Assembly (NCBI GenBank): GCA_964293475.1
Contig: CAXYYJ010000019.1
Span: forward strand, 19,444 to 83,443
Direction of reading: 5' to 3'
Length of the DNA: 64,000 nucleotides
DNA from: UBA12170 sp964293475
GTDB lineage: Bacteria; Bacteroidota; Bacteroidia; Bacteroidales; UBA12170
Below, in pieces: positions 16,420 through 25,764 of this stretch. Position 1 is the first letter of the stretch. The number at the start of each line of letters is the position of its first letter. Below the pieces are notes generated by a model, which was not told where the DNA came from, searched no databases, and saw only the letters and a program-made list of their open reading frames with translations. The position numbers and the translations under genes were made by a program.

Positions 16420-17770
16420 CTGGATTCAATGGCTTTTTTTGCCTTTGATTTTCATCTTGTCGTTTAATGCTTTGGCAAATGCCACTATAACGACCGATGA
16501 AATAAAAAAAGTTTACCAGCTCGACATCAAGGAGGAAATTGCTCCCCCTGTGTGGCATTCTATTCAGAAGGCCTTTAGAGAAGCACATGCCGGGAAGTAT
16601 GATGTTGTTGTTATTCATATGAATACCTACGGAGGAATGGTAGATATGGCCGACAGCATTCGAACCACCATTTTAAATTCGAAAATTCCGGTTTATGTTC
16701 TCATCGACAATAACGCCGCCAGTGCGGGAGCATTAATTTCCATTGCGTGCGATAGCATTTATATGGTATCGGGAGCTAATATTGGTGCTGCCACTGTGGT
16801 AAACCAAACGGGGGAGGCCATGCCCGACAAGTATCAAAGTTATATGCGAAGCATGATGCGAAGCACTGCCGAAGCCACAGGCCGCGACCCTCAGATTGCG
16901 CAAGCTATGGTCGATCCGAGAATAGAAATTCCGGGGGTGATAGATTCCGGTATGGTGCTCACCTTTACCACCTCCGAAGCCATTGCCAATAACTATTGTC
17001 AGGCTCAGGTTAAAACCGTTGAAGAATTGCTAACACGAGCCGGAGTTGAGAAATATGAGATTTACAAGCAGCAGCTTAAATCGTCCGATAAAATCATTCG
17101 GTTTTTGGTAAGTCCGGTAGTGAGTGGGATATTGATTATGCTTATTGTGGGGGGATTATATTTCGAGCTTCAAACCCCGGGAGTTGGTTTTCCGCTGGCT
17201 GCTGCCATCATTGGCGCCATTCTTTATTTTGCCCCCCTCTATTTGGAAGGATTGGTGGAAAATTGGGAAATCATCCTTTTCGGAATGGGAATCATCTTGT
17301 TGGCGGTTGAAATTTTTGTTATTCCAGGGTTTGGATTTTTTGGCATTTCGGGCATCATTTTAGTTGTGATGTCGCTCACGCTGGCCATGGTGAATAACGA
17401 TGGCATTCATTTTACCGATCTCAACATGCAATCTATCTTTATATCGCTTTTCCTGGTGCTATTTTCTTCGGTTTTGGGATTGGTACTGGCTTTCTATGTT
17501 TCGAAAAGGCTATTTGCAGGCTCCAACCGCTTTCATTTGGCTTTATCGGCAACACAAGAGCGTTCAGAGGGTTTTGGAATAGATTTAGACAATTACAAAA
17601 GTGCCGTTGGTGAAAAAGGAATCGCTTTTACGGTACTTCGTCCCAGTGGAAAAGTGAAGATAAACAACCAGCTGTATGATGCCGTTGCTGTTTCGGGGTT
17701 TATCAATCCACAGGATGAGATAGAAGTAATAGGGTACGAAAATGCCCAGCTTATTGTAAGAAAAGTTTAG
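16331..17770 (+). CDS. NfeD family membrane-bound ClpP-class protease
   Basis: A 479-residue NfeD1b-type protein. It has an N-terminal signal/TM (about 33-50), a ClpP-like serine protease domain (about 55-240) with VIHMNTYGG, a Ser in NNAASAGALI and a candidate catalytic Lys in MPDKYQSYM, four to five membrane segments (about 260-400) and a C-terminal OB-fold (about 420-479: VGEKGIAFTVLRPSGKV). Such proteins cut membrane-associated substrates and cooperate with flotillin-like proteins. The only ATG that gives this frame lies inside DUF2061, 89 bases before its end. The first 30 residues are polar and unlike a signal peptide, so the true start may be a non-ATG codon near 16430. The macrodomain gene begins 2 bases after its stop. 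Confidence 0.85.
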   Translation: MKDCGQILTGERTGELTPAKGSKSDSNYRSWIQWLFLPLIFILSFNALANATITTDEIKKVYQLDIKEEIAPPVWHSIQKAFREAHAGKYDVVVIHMNTYGGMVDMADSIRTTILNSKIPVYVLIDNNAASAGALISIACDSIYMVSGANIGAATVVNQTGEAMPDKYQSYMRSMMRSTAEATGRDPQIAQAMVDPRIEIPGVIDSGMVLTFTTSEAIANNYCQAQVKTVEELLTRAGVEKYEIYKQQLKSSDKIIRFLVSPVVSGILIMLIVGGLYFELQTPGVGFPLAAAIIGAILYFAPLYLEGLVENWEIILFGMGIILLAVEIFVIPGFGFFGISGIILVVMSLTLAMVNNDGIHFTDLNMQSIFISLFLVLFSSVLGLVLAFYVSKRLFAGSNRFHLALSATQERSEGFGIDLDNYKSAVGEKGIAFTVLRPSGKVKINNQLYDAVAVSGFINPQDEIEVIGYENAQLIVRKV

Positions 17771-17771
17771 T

Positions 17772-18284
17772 ATGGAAAGAATACAACTGATAAAAGCAGA
17801 TATTACGCAGCTAGATGTGGAGGCCATTGTAAATGCAGCCAATAATAGTCTGCTGGGTGGTGGTGGAGTAGATGGAGCCATTCATAAAGCTGCAGGTTTT
17901 GCTTTGCTTAAAGAATGTAAATCGCTGAATGGTTGCGCCACCGGTGAAGCTAAAATTACCAACGGCTATCTTTTACCCGCAAAATATGTCATTCATACTG
18001 TGGGGCCTGTCTATCGCAATCACACCGCCGAAGAAGCGCAGAAATTACTCTCTGAAGCATACAAAAACAGCCTGATGTTAGCTAACCAGCATCAAATCAA
18101 GAGTATAGCTTTTCCCAATATAAGTACAGGAGTTTATGGTTTTCCTAAAAGGGAGGCAGCAAGAGTAGCTATTGAGACGGTATTAAACTTTATTAAAAGT
18201 CATGATTTGCCCGAGAAAATAGTGTTCTGTTTTTATGGCCACGAAAACTATAATATCTATCGTGAGCTCTTGAAGACTGAATAG
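17772..18284 (+). CDS. Macrodomain protein, O-acetyl-ADP-ribose deacetylase-like
   Basis: A 170-residue single macrodomain with VNAANNSLLGGGGVDGAIH (adenine and distal-ribose loop), TGEAKITNGY and the phosphate loop FPNISTGVYGFP. YmdB-type members deacetylate O-acetyl-ADP-ribose; other macrodomains remove ADP-ribose from proteins or nucleic acids. The sequence fits YmdB/MacroD, with all ligand-contact motifs present. Gap to NfeD of one base indicates cotranscription. No toxin-like partner adjacent. Confidence 0.93.
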   Translation: MERIQLIKADITQLDVEAIVNAANNSLLGGGGVDGAIHKAAGFALLKECKSLNGCATGEAKITNGYLLPAKYVIHTVGPVYRNHTAEEAQKLLSEAYKNSLMLANQHQIKSIAFPNISTGVYGFPKREAARVAIETVLNFIKSHDLPEKIVFCFYGHENYNIYRELLKTE

Positions 18285-18402
18285 TTTTTAATGTAATTTG
18301 GTCATGCATATTCAATCAAAAGTTTGATTAATTTGCCAAATGATATTGAAAGTGAAATTAGAATTAAAAAAAAGGAAATAACTAAAAATAAATCAATTAA
18401 TT

Positions 18403-18963
18403 ATGAAAAATCTTTACCGTCCGATAGTACAATGGAGTTTCGCAATTTTGGCTTTTGTTATGTCATTGAGTGTTAATGCTCAGGTTAAAGCTGATAAAGA
18501 AAGTCTGGCCATAACCAAAGCTGAAGAAAAACTCGAAGCCAACCGTTTAAAACTGGTTGAAATTAAAATTCAGATAGAATCGGCAGATAGTTTAATGCAG
18601 GCCGGGGAAAGCCTTGAAGCTGATGCCAAGATAAGAAAAGCAGAAGCGAGAGACGAGATAAAAGAAATTGAGAAACAATATAAAACCGATACCAAATCGC
18701 TGAATAAAGCTGCCAATAGCAAAGATAAAGTTGCTGCTGCTTCTGCGCGTACTGAGCTAAAGGATATTACAGCCAAGTATAAAGAGAGTCTGAAAGCTGC
18801 TGAAACAAAGGCTACTACTGCCGACAAGGATATATCAACTGCTTTTAGATTGCTCGATAAAGCTGATAAAAAGCTCGATATGTTGAGCGACAAATTGAAA
18901 ACCGCAGAGCAAGCTTATAAGGATTCGGAAAAAGCCCTGAATGATAAAAAGGAAGGTAAATAG
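18403..18963 (+). CDS. Exported coiled-coil protein of unknown function
   Basis: A 186-residue protein with a signal peptide (about 1-27, ending SVNAQ) and then an almost continuous alpha-helical, highly charged stretch (K, E, A and D dominate: KAEEKLEANRLKL, KAEARDEIKEIEKQ, KADKKLDMLSDKL). There is no cysteine and no conserved enzyme motif, so it is probably a periplasmic rod or a structural coiled coil. It overlaps the next gene by 23 bases, which suggests coupled translation with the methyltransferase-like protein. Function unknown. Confidence 0.7.
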   Translation: MKNLYRPIVQWSFAILAFVMSLSVNAQVKADKESLAITKAEEKLEANRLKLVEIKIQIESADSLMQAGESLEADAKIRKAEARDEIKEIEKQYKTDTKSLNKAANSKDKVAAASARTELKDITAKYKESLKAAETKATTADKDISTAFRLLDKADKKLDMLSDKLKTAEQAYKDSEKALNDKKEGK

Positions 18964-19396
18964 TTTTAACTATGCCTATTTTTTAGTCTTTCTGCAATAC
19001 AGCAGTTTGCTATTGGTTCTTTTTTCCGGGGCATTGATTGTAAAAAACCCCTATTTGTTGCTGTTTCAAATATTTGGTGGGGTTTTAGGGGTTTGGGCTG
19101 TCGTTGTGATGAGACCAGGCCGCTTCAACATTTCATCGAATGTGAAGAAAGGAGCACTTTTAGTTACATCGGGGCCATACAGACTCATCCGCCATCCTAT
19201 GTATACCAGTATACTTTTGTTTACAATCCCCCAGATGATTGATGGATTTTCGCTTGCCCGAATGCTCTTTTTCCTGATTCTGCTTTTATCGCTCCTGTTG
19301 AAAATTTTATTCGAGGAGAAACTTCTCTCAAAGGAATTTAAAGGCTATACGGATTATGCGAAGACCACCAAAAGAGTAATTCCTTTCATTTGGTAA
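18941..19396 (+). CDS. Isoprenylcysteine/phospholipid methyltransferase-like membrane protein
   Basis: A 151-residue polytopic protein with about four membrane segments and the family signature: GPYRLIRHPMYTS (about 79-91), with RHP, and a late EEKLLSKEFKGYTDYAKTTKRVIP motif. This is the ICMT/PEMT fold (SAM-dependent methyl transfer to membrane-bound substrates). In bacteria the substrate is mostly unknown. It is shorter than eukaryotic ICMT but usual for bacterial members. It overlaps the upstream coiled-coil gene. Confidence 0.8.
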   Translation: MIKRKVNSFNYAYFLVFLQYSSLLLVLFSGALIVKNPYLLLFQIFGGVLGVWAVVVMRPGRFNISSNVKKGALLVTSGPYRLIRHPMYTSILLFTIPQMIDGFSLARMLFFLILLLSLLLKILFEEKLLSKEFKGYTDYAKTTKRVIPFIW

Positions 19397-19614
19397 AGAA
19401 ACTTAAGATTTATGGTGTTAAGATGTTGATTATTAGTATAGAAAGTCTTTAAAATAATAAAAATAAAATTTAATTCATCTCTTTGATATTCAGTTTCTGT
19501 TGTTAACAACTTAAATCTCACCTAATTTTAAAATATTGATTCACTGGCTATTTTAGTAAGGTTTATTAGATTTCCTGATGGGATATCTTTTTTTTAAAGC
19601 AGCAAACGACTATT

Positions 19615-19893
19615 ATGAGAAAAGCCAATGCGTTGAAAAAGAAAAAGAAGCGTAAAAAGCCTTCAAAAACCCTGACCATTCGTATCAGTTCAACACAAAA
19701 TTCGAGCCTTTTAAATTACTGCAAAATACACCATACAACGCCCAATAAACTCATTAAATCAAAGATTAAGAGCTTTTTAACCGATTATACCGACGAAAAA
19801 ATTGGGAAGACCAAAGTAGACAAAAGGCAATTAAGTTTATTTCAGGAGCCTGCGGTAACATACAATCAGTTAACCATATTTAGTAACGAATAA
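19615..19893 (+). CDS. Small basic protein with two clamp-binding-like motifs
   Basis: A 92-residue protein. Residues 1-18 are very basic (NALKKKKKRKKPSK). Residues 19-58 have the beta strand-helix-helix layout of a ribbon-helix-helix DNA-binding unit (TLTIRISS, then helices SLLNYCKIHH and NKLIKSKIKSFL). The tail holds QLSLF (72-76) and QLTIF (85-89). QL(S/D)LF is the pentapeptide by which proteins bind the bacterial sliding clamp DnaN. Together this suggests a DNA-associated protein recruited to replication or repair sites, but this is inference; no such activity is shown. It stands alone, convergent with the sensor gene 7 bases away. A long AT-rich leader (19397-19614) precedes it. It could also be a replication-coupled regulator or a mobile-element remnant. 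Confidence 0.6.
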   Translation: MRKANALKKKKKRKKPSKTLTIRISSTQNSSLLNYCKIHHTTPNKLIKSKIKSFLTDYTDEKIGKTKVDKRQLSLFQEPAVTYNQLTIFSNE

Positions 19894-19900
19894 ACCTATT

Positions 19901-22375
19901 CTACCTGGAGAAAATACTGTTTATGGTTTTTATTAAGGTAGCCCTGTGCACTGGTTTTTCTAAAAAATAGTCTATTTTATGTATTTTCCTGAATTCAGAT
20001 ATATTGTCCGATTCCATAGCACTAACAACGATAATGGGCACATCGGGCATCTTATTACGTGCAAAGTCGGCCACCTGTTCACCTGAAATATCTGGTAAAA
20101 GCCAATCGAGAATAATCAAATCGATGGGTATATTTTTTTTAAGAACATCAATGGCTTCCTTGCCGGTATCTTTGGTTATAATGGAACAGTACATTTTACC
20201 CAGGATAGCTTCAATATAATTTGAATTCTCCATATTGTCTTCTACCAGTAATATTGATTTTTCGGGCCAGAGAATATCTTGTAAATCATCGTCGGCAGAA
20301 GGAATTGCAGCGCTATTATCGCTTAAATAATTGTCGGGATTCACCAATTGAAGGTCCAGATAAGTGAAATTGCCATTCTCGACATCTGTTTTGGTTTTTA
20401 ATTCTAAGCCAAGGACTCTTGTAAGCTCAGCCATGAGCGACAATCCCAATTTTGCTTCATTATTCTGTATTGCATTCTGGTCTCCAACAGTATTGTTTGT
20501 CGTAAAGGTATTGTTGCTGTAAGTTTTAATAAAGACCCTCAGAATATCGTGATCTGAATTATAGAAGCCAAGCTCCATCACAGAGTTATCGGCAAAATGT
20601 AAAAGTTGAGAAATGATTCCTTGCAGAATATGTTTGAATCTAATTTTGTCAATATTGGCGTAAAAGGGTAAATTATTTCCAGAAACCGGTAGTTTTAGAA
20701 GGAATTGAACGGGTTGTTTCAGGTTATTGATGAGTCCTGTTCGATTTTCCTCATAGATTTCGTTTAGCAGTAGGCCAATATCGGTGGTTTCATTCAATAG
20801 CCCATCTTTCCCGATTTCTATTTTGCTGAAATCGATCATGTTGTTGATGATTTCAATGAGTGATTCCCCGTTTTGTTTAATAAGTCGCGCCAGTGTTTTG
20901 ACCTCGGTTTTAGGGGTATCATCGTTTGAGAGCAGGGTCGAAAACCCAATAATATCAGTGATAGGGGCTTTAAAATCGTTTTCCAGATTCGAAAGGTAAT
21001 TTATAATGACATTGTTCCTTATATCGTGCTGTTTAACAAACATTTCAAGTTTTTGGTGCGCTTCAATTACATTGGTAATATTATTGAATAGAAACAGAAT
21101 TTGGCCTTCGCCCAAAGAAACCACATGGAGATTGTAGTATTTTTTATTCTTTTCAGCATCGATAAAGGGAATTATATCGCATTGAGATGCGTTAAAATTT
21201 AAATCAAGCGCCATATGCCCCAGAATTTCTTCAAGTTTTTCCTGAATTTGCGCTTGTTCTGTGGGGATGGGAAAGAAAATGCGAACCCAGCTTTTAAGAT
21301 TTATAATTTCGCGGCGGGTATATCCAAATTCATCTTCAAACAAGCGGTTAACATAAACAAAATTACCCGAAGAGCTAATAATCGCCAGCGGAAATGGAGT
21401 GTTTTCGGTGGCTTTACGTATGGTATTTTCGTTTTTATTAAGGAGGTTATTCACTCTTATATTCTCGGCCTCAATCAATTCTAACTTGCCCCCCAATATT
21501 TTGTTTTGAATTCGTATTTTTCGAATTAGAAGAAAAGCTGCTAATAAGGTAATAAGAAGGCTCAAGGCAAGGATAATTTCAATATAGGTAACCCTTGATG
21601 ATGTATTTTGGTGTTTTTCATATTGTCCAAACCATTTATCATAAATCTTGGCGTAGGTTCCGTTTTTGTGAATGGTGGTTATAGCATCGTTGATTTGGCT
21701 AAGTAGCAGAGTATCTGTTTTTTTAATAGCTATGGAATATTCTCGCGGAAGGATGGGCAACCCAACAATGGCAACATCGTCGAAACCGTTGCGCTCAGCA
21801 ATAAACTGTCCCTGTAAAGTTGGAAGGAGCGCGCAGGTATTGGGGGTTTCGGAGAGAATTTTTAAAGCATCCAACTGGTTTTCCACAGGAATTATTCTGT
21901 TTGATGCAATTCCGGCGGTGGTGAGATAGGAGTGGAGAATGCTGCTGTTTTCTACTACTACATTGAGGTTTAATTCGTCTTTAACATCCTTTAAACTAGC
22001 CCAGTAATCGCCTTCTTTTACAAAGATGCTGTGGGTAACTATGATGTAAGGCATACTAAAATTTACTTTTTCGGCCCTGTCCGGAAGATAGTACATACCT
22101 GCAATAAGGTCAATATTCCCGCTCTCGAGTTCGGCTTTTACTGAACCCCAATTGCTGGGTTTAAACTCCACGTCGTATTTAATTTCGTGGGCAACAGCTT
22201 TTATGATATCCACATCGAAGCCTTCGGCCTGATGAAACTCGTTAACATATTCGTAGGGATAGTAGGCGTAATCCGTTCCCACCAAAAGTTTCCTTCCCGA
22301 CTGTGCCAAAGAATTTTGGTGAAAAAGTACTACCAGTATTGTAACCAGAAAATATTTAACGAAACGATTCAACAT
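19901..22375 (-). CDS. Hybrid sensor with SBP domain, degenerate kinase core
   Basis: An 824-residue protein. It has a signal peptide (1-25), a periplasmic SBP_bac_3 amino-acid-type binding domain (about 27-255; GYAYYPYEYV-like start, FDVDIIKAVA), a TM (about 262-285), a PAS domain (about 315-440), a HisKA-like segment (about 450-520), an ATPase-like segment (about 560-690), and a C-terminal receiver (about 710-822) with an acceptor Asp in LIILDWLLPD. The HisKA motif normally reads HDLKSP/HEIRTP, but here the aligned residues are ENDFKAP, so the phospho-acceptor His is replaced by N466. The ATPase N-box is also lost (ISQLLHFAD in its place), and the G-box is weak (KLGLSL). It may be a phosphatase, a receiver-scaffold or a pseudokinase. 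An upstream TATCTTTG box supports its own promoter. Confidence 0.85.
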   Translation of the reverse strand: MLNRFVKYFLVTILVVLFHQNSLAQSGRKLLVGTDYAYYPYEYVNEFHQAEGFDVDIIKAVAHEIKYDVEFKPSNWGSVKAELESGNIDLIAGMYYLPDRAEKVNFSMPYIIVTHSIFVKEGDYWASLKDVKDELNLNVVVENSSILHSYLTTAGIASNRIIPVENQLDALKILSETPNTCALLPTLQGQFIAERNGFDDVAIVGLPILPREYSIAIKKTDTLLLSQINDAITTIHKNGTYAKIYDKWFGQYEKHQNTSSRVTYIEIILALSLLITLLAAFLLIRKIRIQNKILGGKLELIEAENIRVNNLLNKNENTIRKATENTPFPLAIISSSGNFVYVNRLFEDEFGYTRREIINLKSWVRIFFPIPTEQAQIQEKLEEILGHMALDLNFNASQCDIIPFIDAEKNKKYYNLHVVSLGEGQILFLFNNITNVIEAHQKLEMFVKQHDIRNNVIINYLSNLENDFKAPITDIIGFSTLLSNDDTPKTEVKTLARLIKQNGESLIEIINNMIDFSKIEIGKDGLLNETTDIGLLLNEIYEENRTGLINNLKQPVQFLLKLPVSGNNLPFYANIDKIRFKHILQGIISQLLHFADNSVMELGFYNSDHDILRVFIKTYSNNTFTTNNTVGDQNAIQNNEAKLGLSLMAELTRVLGLELKTKTDVENGNFTYLDLQLVNPDNYLSDNSAAIPSADDDLQDILWPEKSILLVEDNMENSNYIEAILGKMYCSIITKDTGKEAIDVLKKNIPIDLIILDWLLPDISGEQVADFARNKMPDVPIIVVSAMESDNISEFRKIHKIDYFLEKPVHRATLIKTINSIFSR

Positions 22376-22425
22376 TCAATAAAAATTTAGGATATAAAGC
22401 TCCAAACCAATGAGCTCCTAAGTGA

Positions 22426-22433
22426 CAAAGATA
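22426..22433 (-). promoter_or_regulatory. -7 box of the hybrid sensor gene
   Basis: Exact TATCTTTG on the minus strand, about 50 bases before the ATG at 22375. No TTG at the expected distance. Confidence 0.45.
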
Positions 22434-22476
22434 ATGAATTGATTGAAAATTAGTAACGAAACAAATAAAAGTGGGC

Positions 22477-22511
22477 AAAAAAAAATCGGGCATGAACCCG
22501 ATTCTTTTTTT
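22477..22511 (-). terminator. Terminator of tricorn-like protease
   Basis: The stem AATCGGG/CCCGATT (22484-22490 with 22497-22503) with a 6-base loop is flanked by A-rich and T-rich runs on both sides. It can work in both directions. It lies 11 bases past the protease stop on the minus strand. Confidence 0.85.
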
Positions 22512-22521
22512 ATTAGTGAAT

Positions 22522-25500
22522 TTATTTGCTTTTGTTTGGTTTGGTTGGAATGGTTGGTGTTGAGGGCGCTTTGGAAAGTTCTTCCAGAATGACTTCAATG
22601 GCTTTGTCAAGCTGGTCGTCAATTCCTTTAAACTCTTTGGCGGGATCATTTACCACAATAATATCAGGGTCAACGCCATAGCCTTCAATAATCCAGTTTT
22701 TGCCTTCGGTGTCGAAGGGTGCAAATTCGGGTTTTCTTAAATCGGCACCATCAATAAATGGTTCACTGCCTCTGATTCCAACAACTCCACCCCAGCTTCT
22801 TACGCCTATGGTTTTTCCGATGCCCAGTTTTTTAAACTGATAAGGGAATAAATCGCCATCGGATGCCGAGTAGTTATCGAGCAACAGCACTTTTGGCCCT
22901 ACTATCATTTGAGCAGGTTTGGTGGTGATATCTGCATTTCTGGCGTTGCCATACATGGTAATTTCTCTGTTCAATCGTTCAATAATCATGGGCGAAACGT
23001 TTCCTCCGCCGTTTCCACGATCGTCGATAATAAGAGCCTTTTTGTTTAGCTGAGGGTAGAAATACTTCACAAACTCGTTCAGGCCTTCGGCGCTCATATC
23101 GGGGATGTGGATATAGCCAACCTGCCCGTTTGTGGCCTTGTTTACTTTTTCAATATTACCCTGAACCCAGCTGTAGTAATAGAGCTTAGACTCGTCGGCA
23201 ATGGGGATTACAATTTCTTCTCTGGCTCCATCGGCTGATGCTTTGCTGTTGATGCCCAGAATTATTTCCGTTCCTGCTTTGCCAACCAGTAGCTCATAAA
23301 TATTCTGAACCGACTGAACAGATTTGCCATCAATGGAGATGATATAATCGCCTTCGGAAATATTCACTCCAACCTGAGTCAGCGGAGAAACTGTTTCCTG
23401 ATCCCAGTTTTGACCTTTGAGAATGGTTTCAATTTTGTAGAAACCGCTGTTGTCGCGAGTTAACTTAGCTCCAAGAAGACCGGTTTTTATTCTGGCTGGT
23501 TTCACCACATCACCACCATTAATATAGGCATGGCCCACATTCAATTCGCCAATGAGTTCACCTATTATATAGGTTAAATCGTAACGGTTGTTTACGTAAG
23601 GAACTAAGCTGGCATATTTGGCTTTCATTTCTTTCCAGTTTACACCGTGCATGTTCTCGTCGTAGAAAAAGTCGCGCATCTGACGCCAGGCTTCGTTGTA
23701 AATCTGCTCCCATTCCTTTTTAGGATCAACCATCACTTTCATTTTAGAGGTGGGCAGATAATCTTTGATGTTCATTTTGGATTTTGGCAAAGAGATGATG
23801 GCGTATTTTCCTTTATCTGCAACAAACATCTTTTTCTGATCGGCTGAAATAACAAATCCCCCAGTATTGCCAATTACCTGGTCTTCATTGTCCGAAAGGT
23901 TAAAATAGTGTAATTGCATGCCATTGGTTTTGCTCCACTCAGCAAAATATACTTCGTTTTCCAAAGGAACTACATTCCAGTAATTGGAAGCAGGGATGGG
24001 CAAATCAATCACGCGGTCGTATATGCCATCGAAATCTATTTTTACTGCTTTGCTTTCTTCTGCTGGTTTTGCGTCTTTATCTTTGCTTTCTTCTTTTTTT
24101 GCGGCTGTTTCTTCCTCAATTTTTACTTCATCGTTTTTAGCTGCAAAGGGAGAAGGAGTTGATTTTTGGAGCGTTACAAAATAAATCTTGTCCATATTGT
24201 CGTAGGAATGGTTCCACTCGGTTTGGCTGTAGTTGGGGTTGAAACTACGGCTCGAAGTGAAGAAAAGATATTTTCCATCGGTGCTAAAAGCTGGATTGTC
24301 AGCATTGTACCAATCGTCGGTAATTTCGTTTGTCTGTTTGCTATCGAGGGAATAAACCATGATTTTGCTTACCTGACCGTTTCGTGGAAGGGTATAGGTA
24401 ATCCATTTGCTATCAGGACTCCAGGAATAATCTCTAATTTCCCAGCTTTTGGCCTGAGTTACTTGTGTTGTTTCTTTGGTTTCGATATTAATCATCATCA
24501 GGCGGAGTTTTTTATCTCCCCAGAGTAAATATTTTCCATCGGGCGACCAAACAGGGTTGAATTTGTAGGTGTCGGAGTTTTTGGTGAGTTGAATGGGTTT
24601 TTCACTTCCATTTTGATTGGTGATGTAGATTTCATCTTCGCCGGTAGCATCGGAAATATAGCTGATATATTTTCCTTTGGGCGACCATTCCACATTTCTA
24701 TCGTGAGTACCTGAGCTTTCGGTAAGGTTTCTAACGATCCCGTCTTTGGCTGGAACAGTAAAAATATCACCACGTGAGCCAAATGCAGCTCTTTTGCCAT
24801 CGGGCGAAACAGCCCATGAATCAATGCTTCCGGAAGCGTCTTTCAGGGTTAAACGGGTTTCGGAAAAATCGTTTTGAATGGTAACAGCAATTTTTTTAGT
24901 GGTTTGAGTAGCAAAATCGAAATAATGAAGCTCACCGCCATTTTCAAAGATAATTCCGGCATCGCCCAAACTGGGGAATTTGATGTCGTATTTATCGTAG
25001 GTGGTTAGTTTTTTAGTTTCCTTGGTTTTAACATCGTAAACAAAAAGATTCATAATGCGATCTCTGTCAGATATATAGTATACTTTGTCACCATTCCACA
25101 TGGGGAAAATATCCTGATGCACATTGTTGGTGATATTGATGGTGGTTTCTTTGCCGAAATCATAAATCCACACATCGTCGGCCATTCCACCCTGATAATA
25201 TTTCCAGGTTCTGAATTCGCGGAAAACTCTGTTGTAGGCTATTTGCTTGCCATCGGGGGAGTAGGAGCAGAAGCCCCCATAGCTAAAAGGAAGTTGTTCT
25301 TCGGGGTTGCCATTGGTTTTTACCATGAACAGGCTTCCTTTAAAATCGTTAAAGGTTTGTTTGCGGCTTCTGAACACAATACTTTCGTTGTCTTTCCAGG
25401 TCATAACTATGTTGTTTGGGCCCATACGGTCCGAAACATCATCGCGGCCAAGGGTGGCGGTGTAGGTAAGTCGCTTTGGATTTCCCCCTTCGGCGGGCAT

Positions 25501-25764
25501 AATATACACTTCGGTATTGCCATCAAACTGTCCCGAGAAAGCCAGTTGTTTTCCATCGGGCGAAAATTTGGCGAACATTTCGAAACCGTCGTCGCTGGTA
25601 AGTTTGCGGGCTACTCCACCGTCTTTGGCAACGGTATACAAGTCACCGGCATAGGTAAAAACCACTTGATTTCCGTGCATGGTTGGAAATCGCATCATTT
25701 TGGTTTCCTGAGCTACTGAGATGAGCCCCCAGAACATTAGGAACAAGAGAAAGTAATTTTTCAT
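22522..25764 (-). CDS. Tricorn-like S41 peptidase
   Basis: A 1080-residue exported protease. It has a signal peptide (MKNYFLLFLMFWGLISVAQ), PD40/WD40-like propeller repeats (about 20-540, many SPDGK motifs), an insert rich in Lys/Glu/Asp (about 560-580), the C1 region with NMHGVNW (His of the tricorn charge relay), a PDZ domain (about 790-880) and the S41 core with IIDDRGNGGG and YSASDGD (Ser966/968). It hydrolyses peptides exposed by its central pore. Family members are large for S41 enzymes, and this is a normal length. It has no partner gene here. The tail after 1060 is low-complexity (PSTPTIPTKPNK). Confidence 0.93.
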   Translation of the reverse strand: MKNYFLLFLMFWGLISVAQETKMMRFPTMHGNQVVFTYAGDLYTVAKDGGVARKLTSDDGFEMFAKFSPDGKQLAFSGQFDGNTEVYIMPAEGGNPKRLTYTATLGRDDVSDRMGPNNIVMTWKDNESIVFRSRKQTFNDFKGSLFMVKTNGNPEEQLPFSYGGFCSYSPDGKQIAYNRVFREFRTWKYYQGGMADDVWIYDFGKETTINITNNVHQDIFPMWNGDKVYYISDRDRIMNLFVYDVKTKETKKLTTYDKYDIKFPSLGDAGIIFENGGELHYFDFATQTTKKIAVTIQNDFSETRLTLKDASGSIDSWAVSPDGKRAAFGSRGDIFTVPAKDGIVRNLTESSGTHDRNVEWSPKGKYISYISDATGEDEIYITNQNGSEKPIQLTKNSDTYKFNPVWSPDGKYLLWGDKKLRLMMINIETKETTQVTQAKSWEIRDYSWSPDSKWITYTLPRNGQVSKIMVYSLDSKQTNEITDDWYNADNPAFSTDGKYLFFTSSRSFNPNYSQTEWNHSYDNMDKIYFVTLQKSTPSPFAAKNDEVKIEEETAAKKEESKDKDAKPAEESKAVKIDFDGIYDRVIDLPIPASNYWNVVPLENEVYFAEWSKTNGMQLHYFNLSDNEDQVIGNTGGFVISADQKKMFVADKGKYAIISLPKSKMNIKDYLPTSKMKVMVDPKKEWEQIYNEAWRQMRDFFYDENMHGVNWKEMKAKYASLVPYVNNRYDLTYIIGELIGELNVGHAYINGGDVVKPARIKTGLLGAKLTRDNSGFYKIETILKGQNWDQETVSPLTQVGVNISEGDYIISIDGKSVQSVQNIYELLVGKAGTEIILGINSKASADGAREEIVIPIADESKLYYYSWVQGNIEKVNKATNGQVGYIHIPDMSAEGLNEFVKYFYPQLNKKALIIDDRGNGGGNVSPMIIERLNREITMYGNARNADITTKPAQMIVGPKVLLLDNYSASDGDLFPYQFKKLGIGKTIGVRSWGGVVGIRGSEPFIDGADLRKPEFAPFDTEGKNWIIEGYGVDPDIIVVNDPAKEFKGIDDQLDKAIEVILEELSKAPSTPTIPTKPNKSK

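Noticed and set aside
25117..25719. 200-codon frame antisense to the tricorn-like protease
   Set aside because: No recognisable domain, lies wholly inside a well-supported gene.
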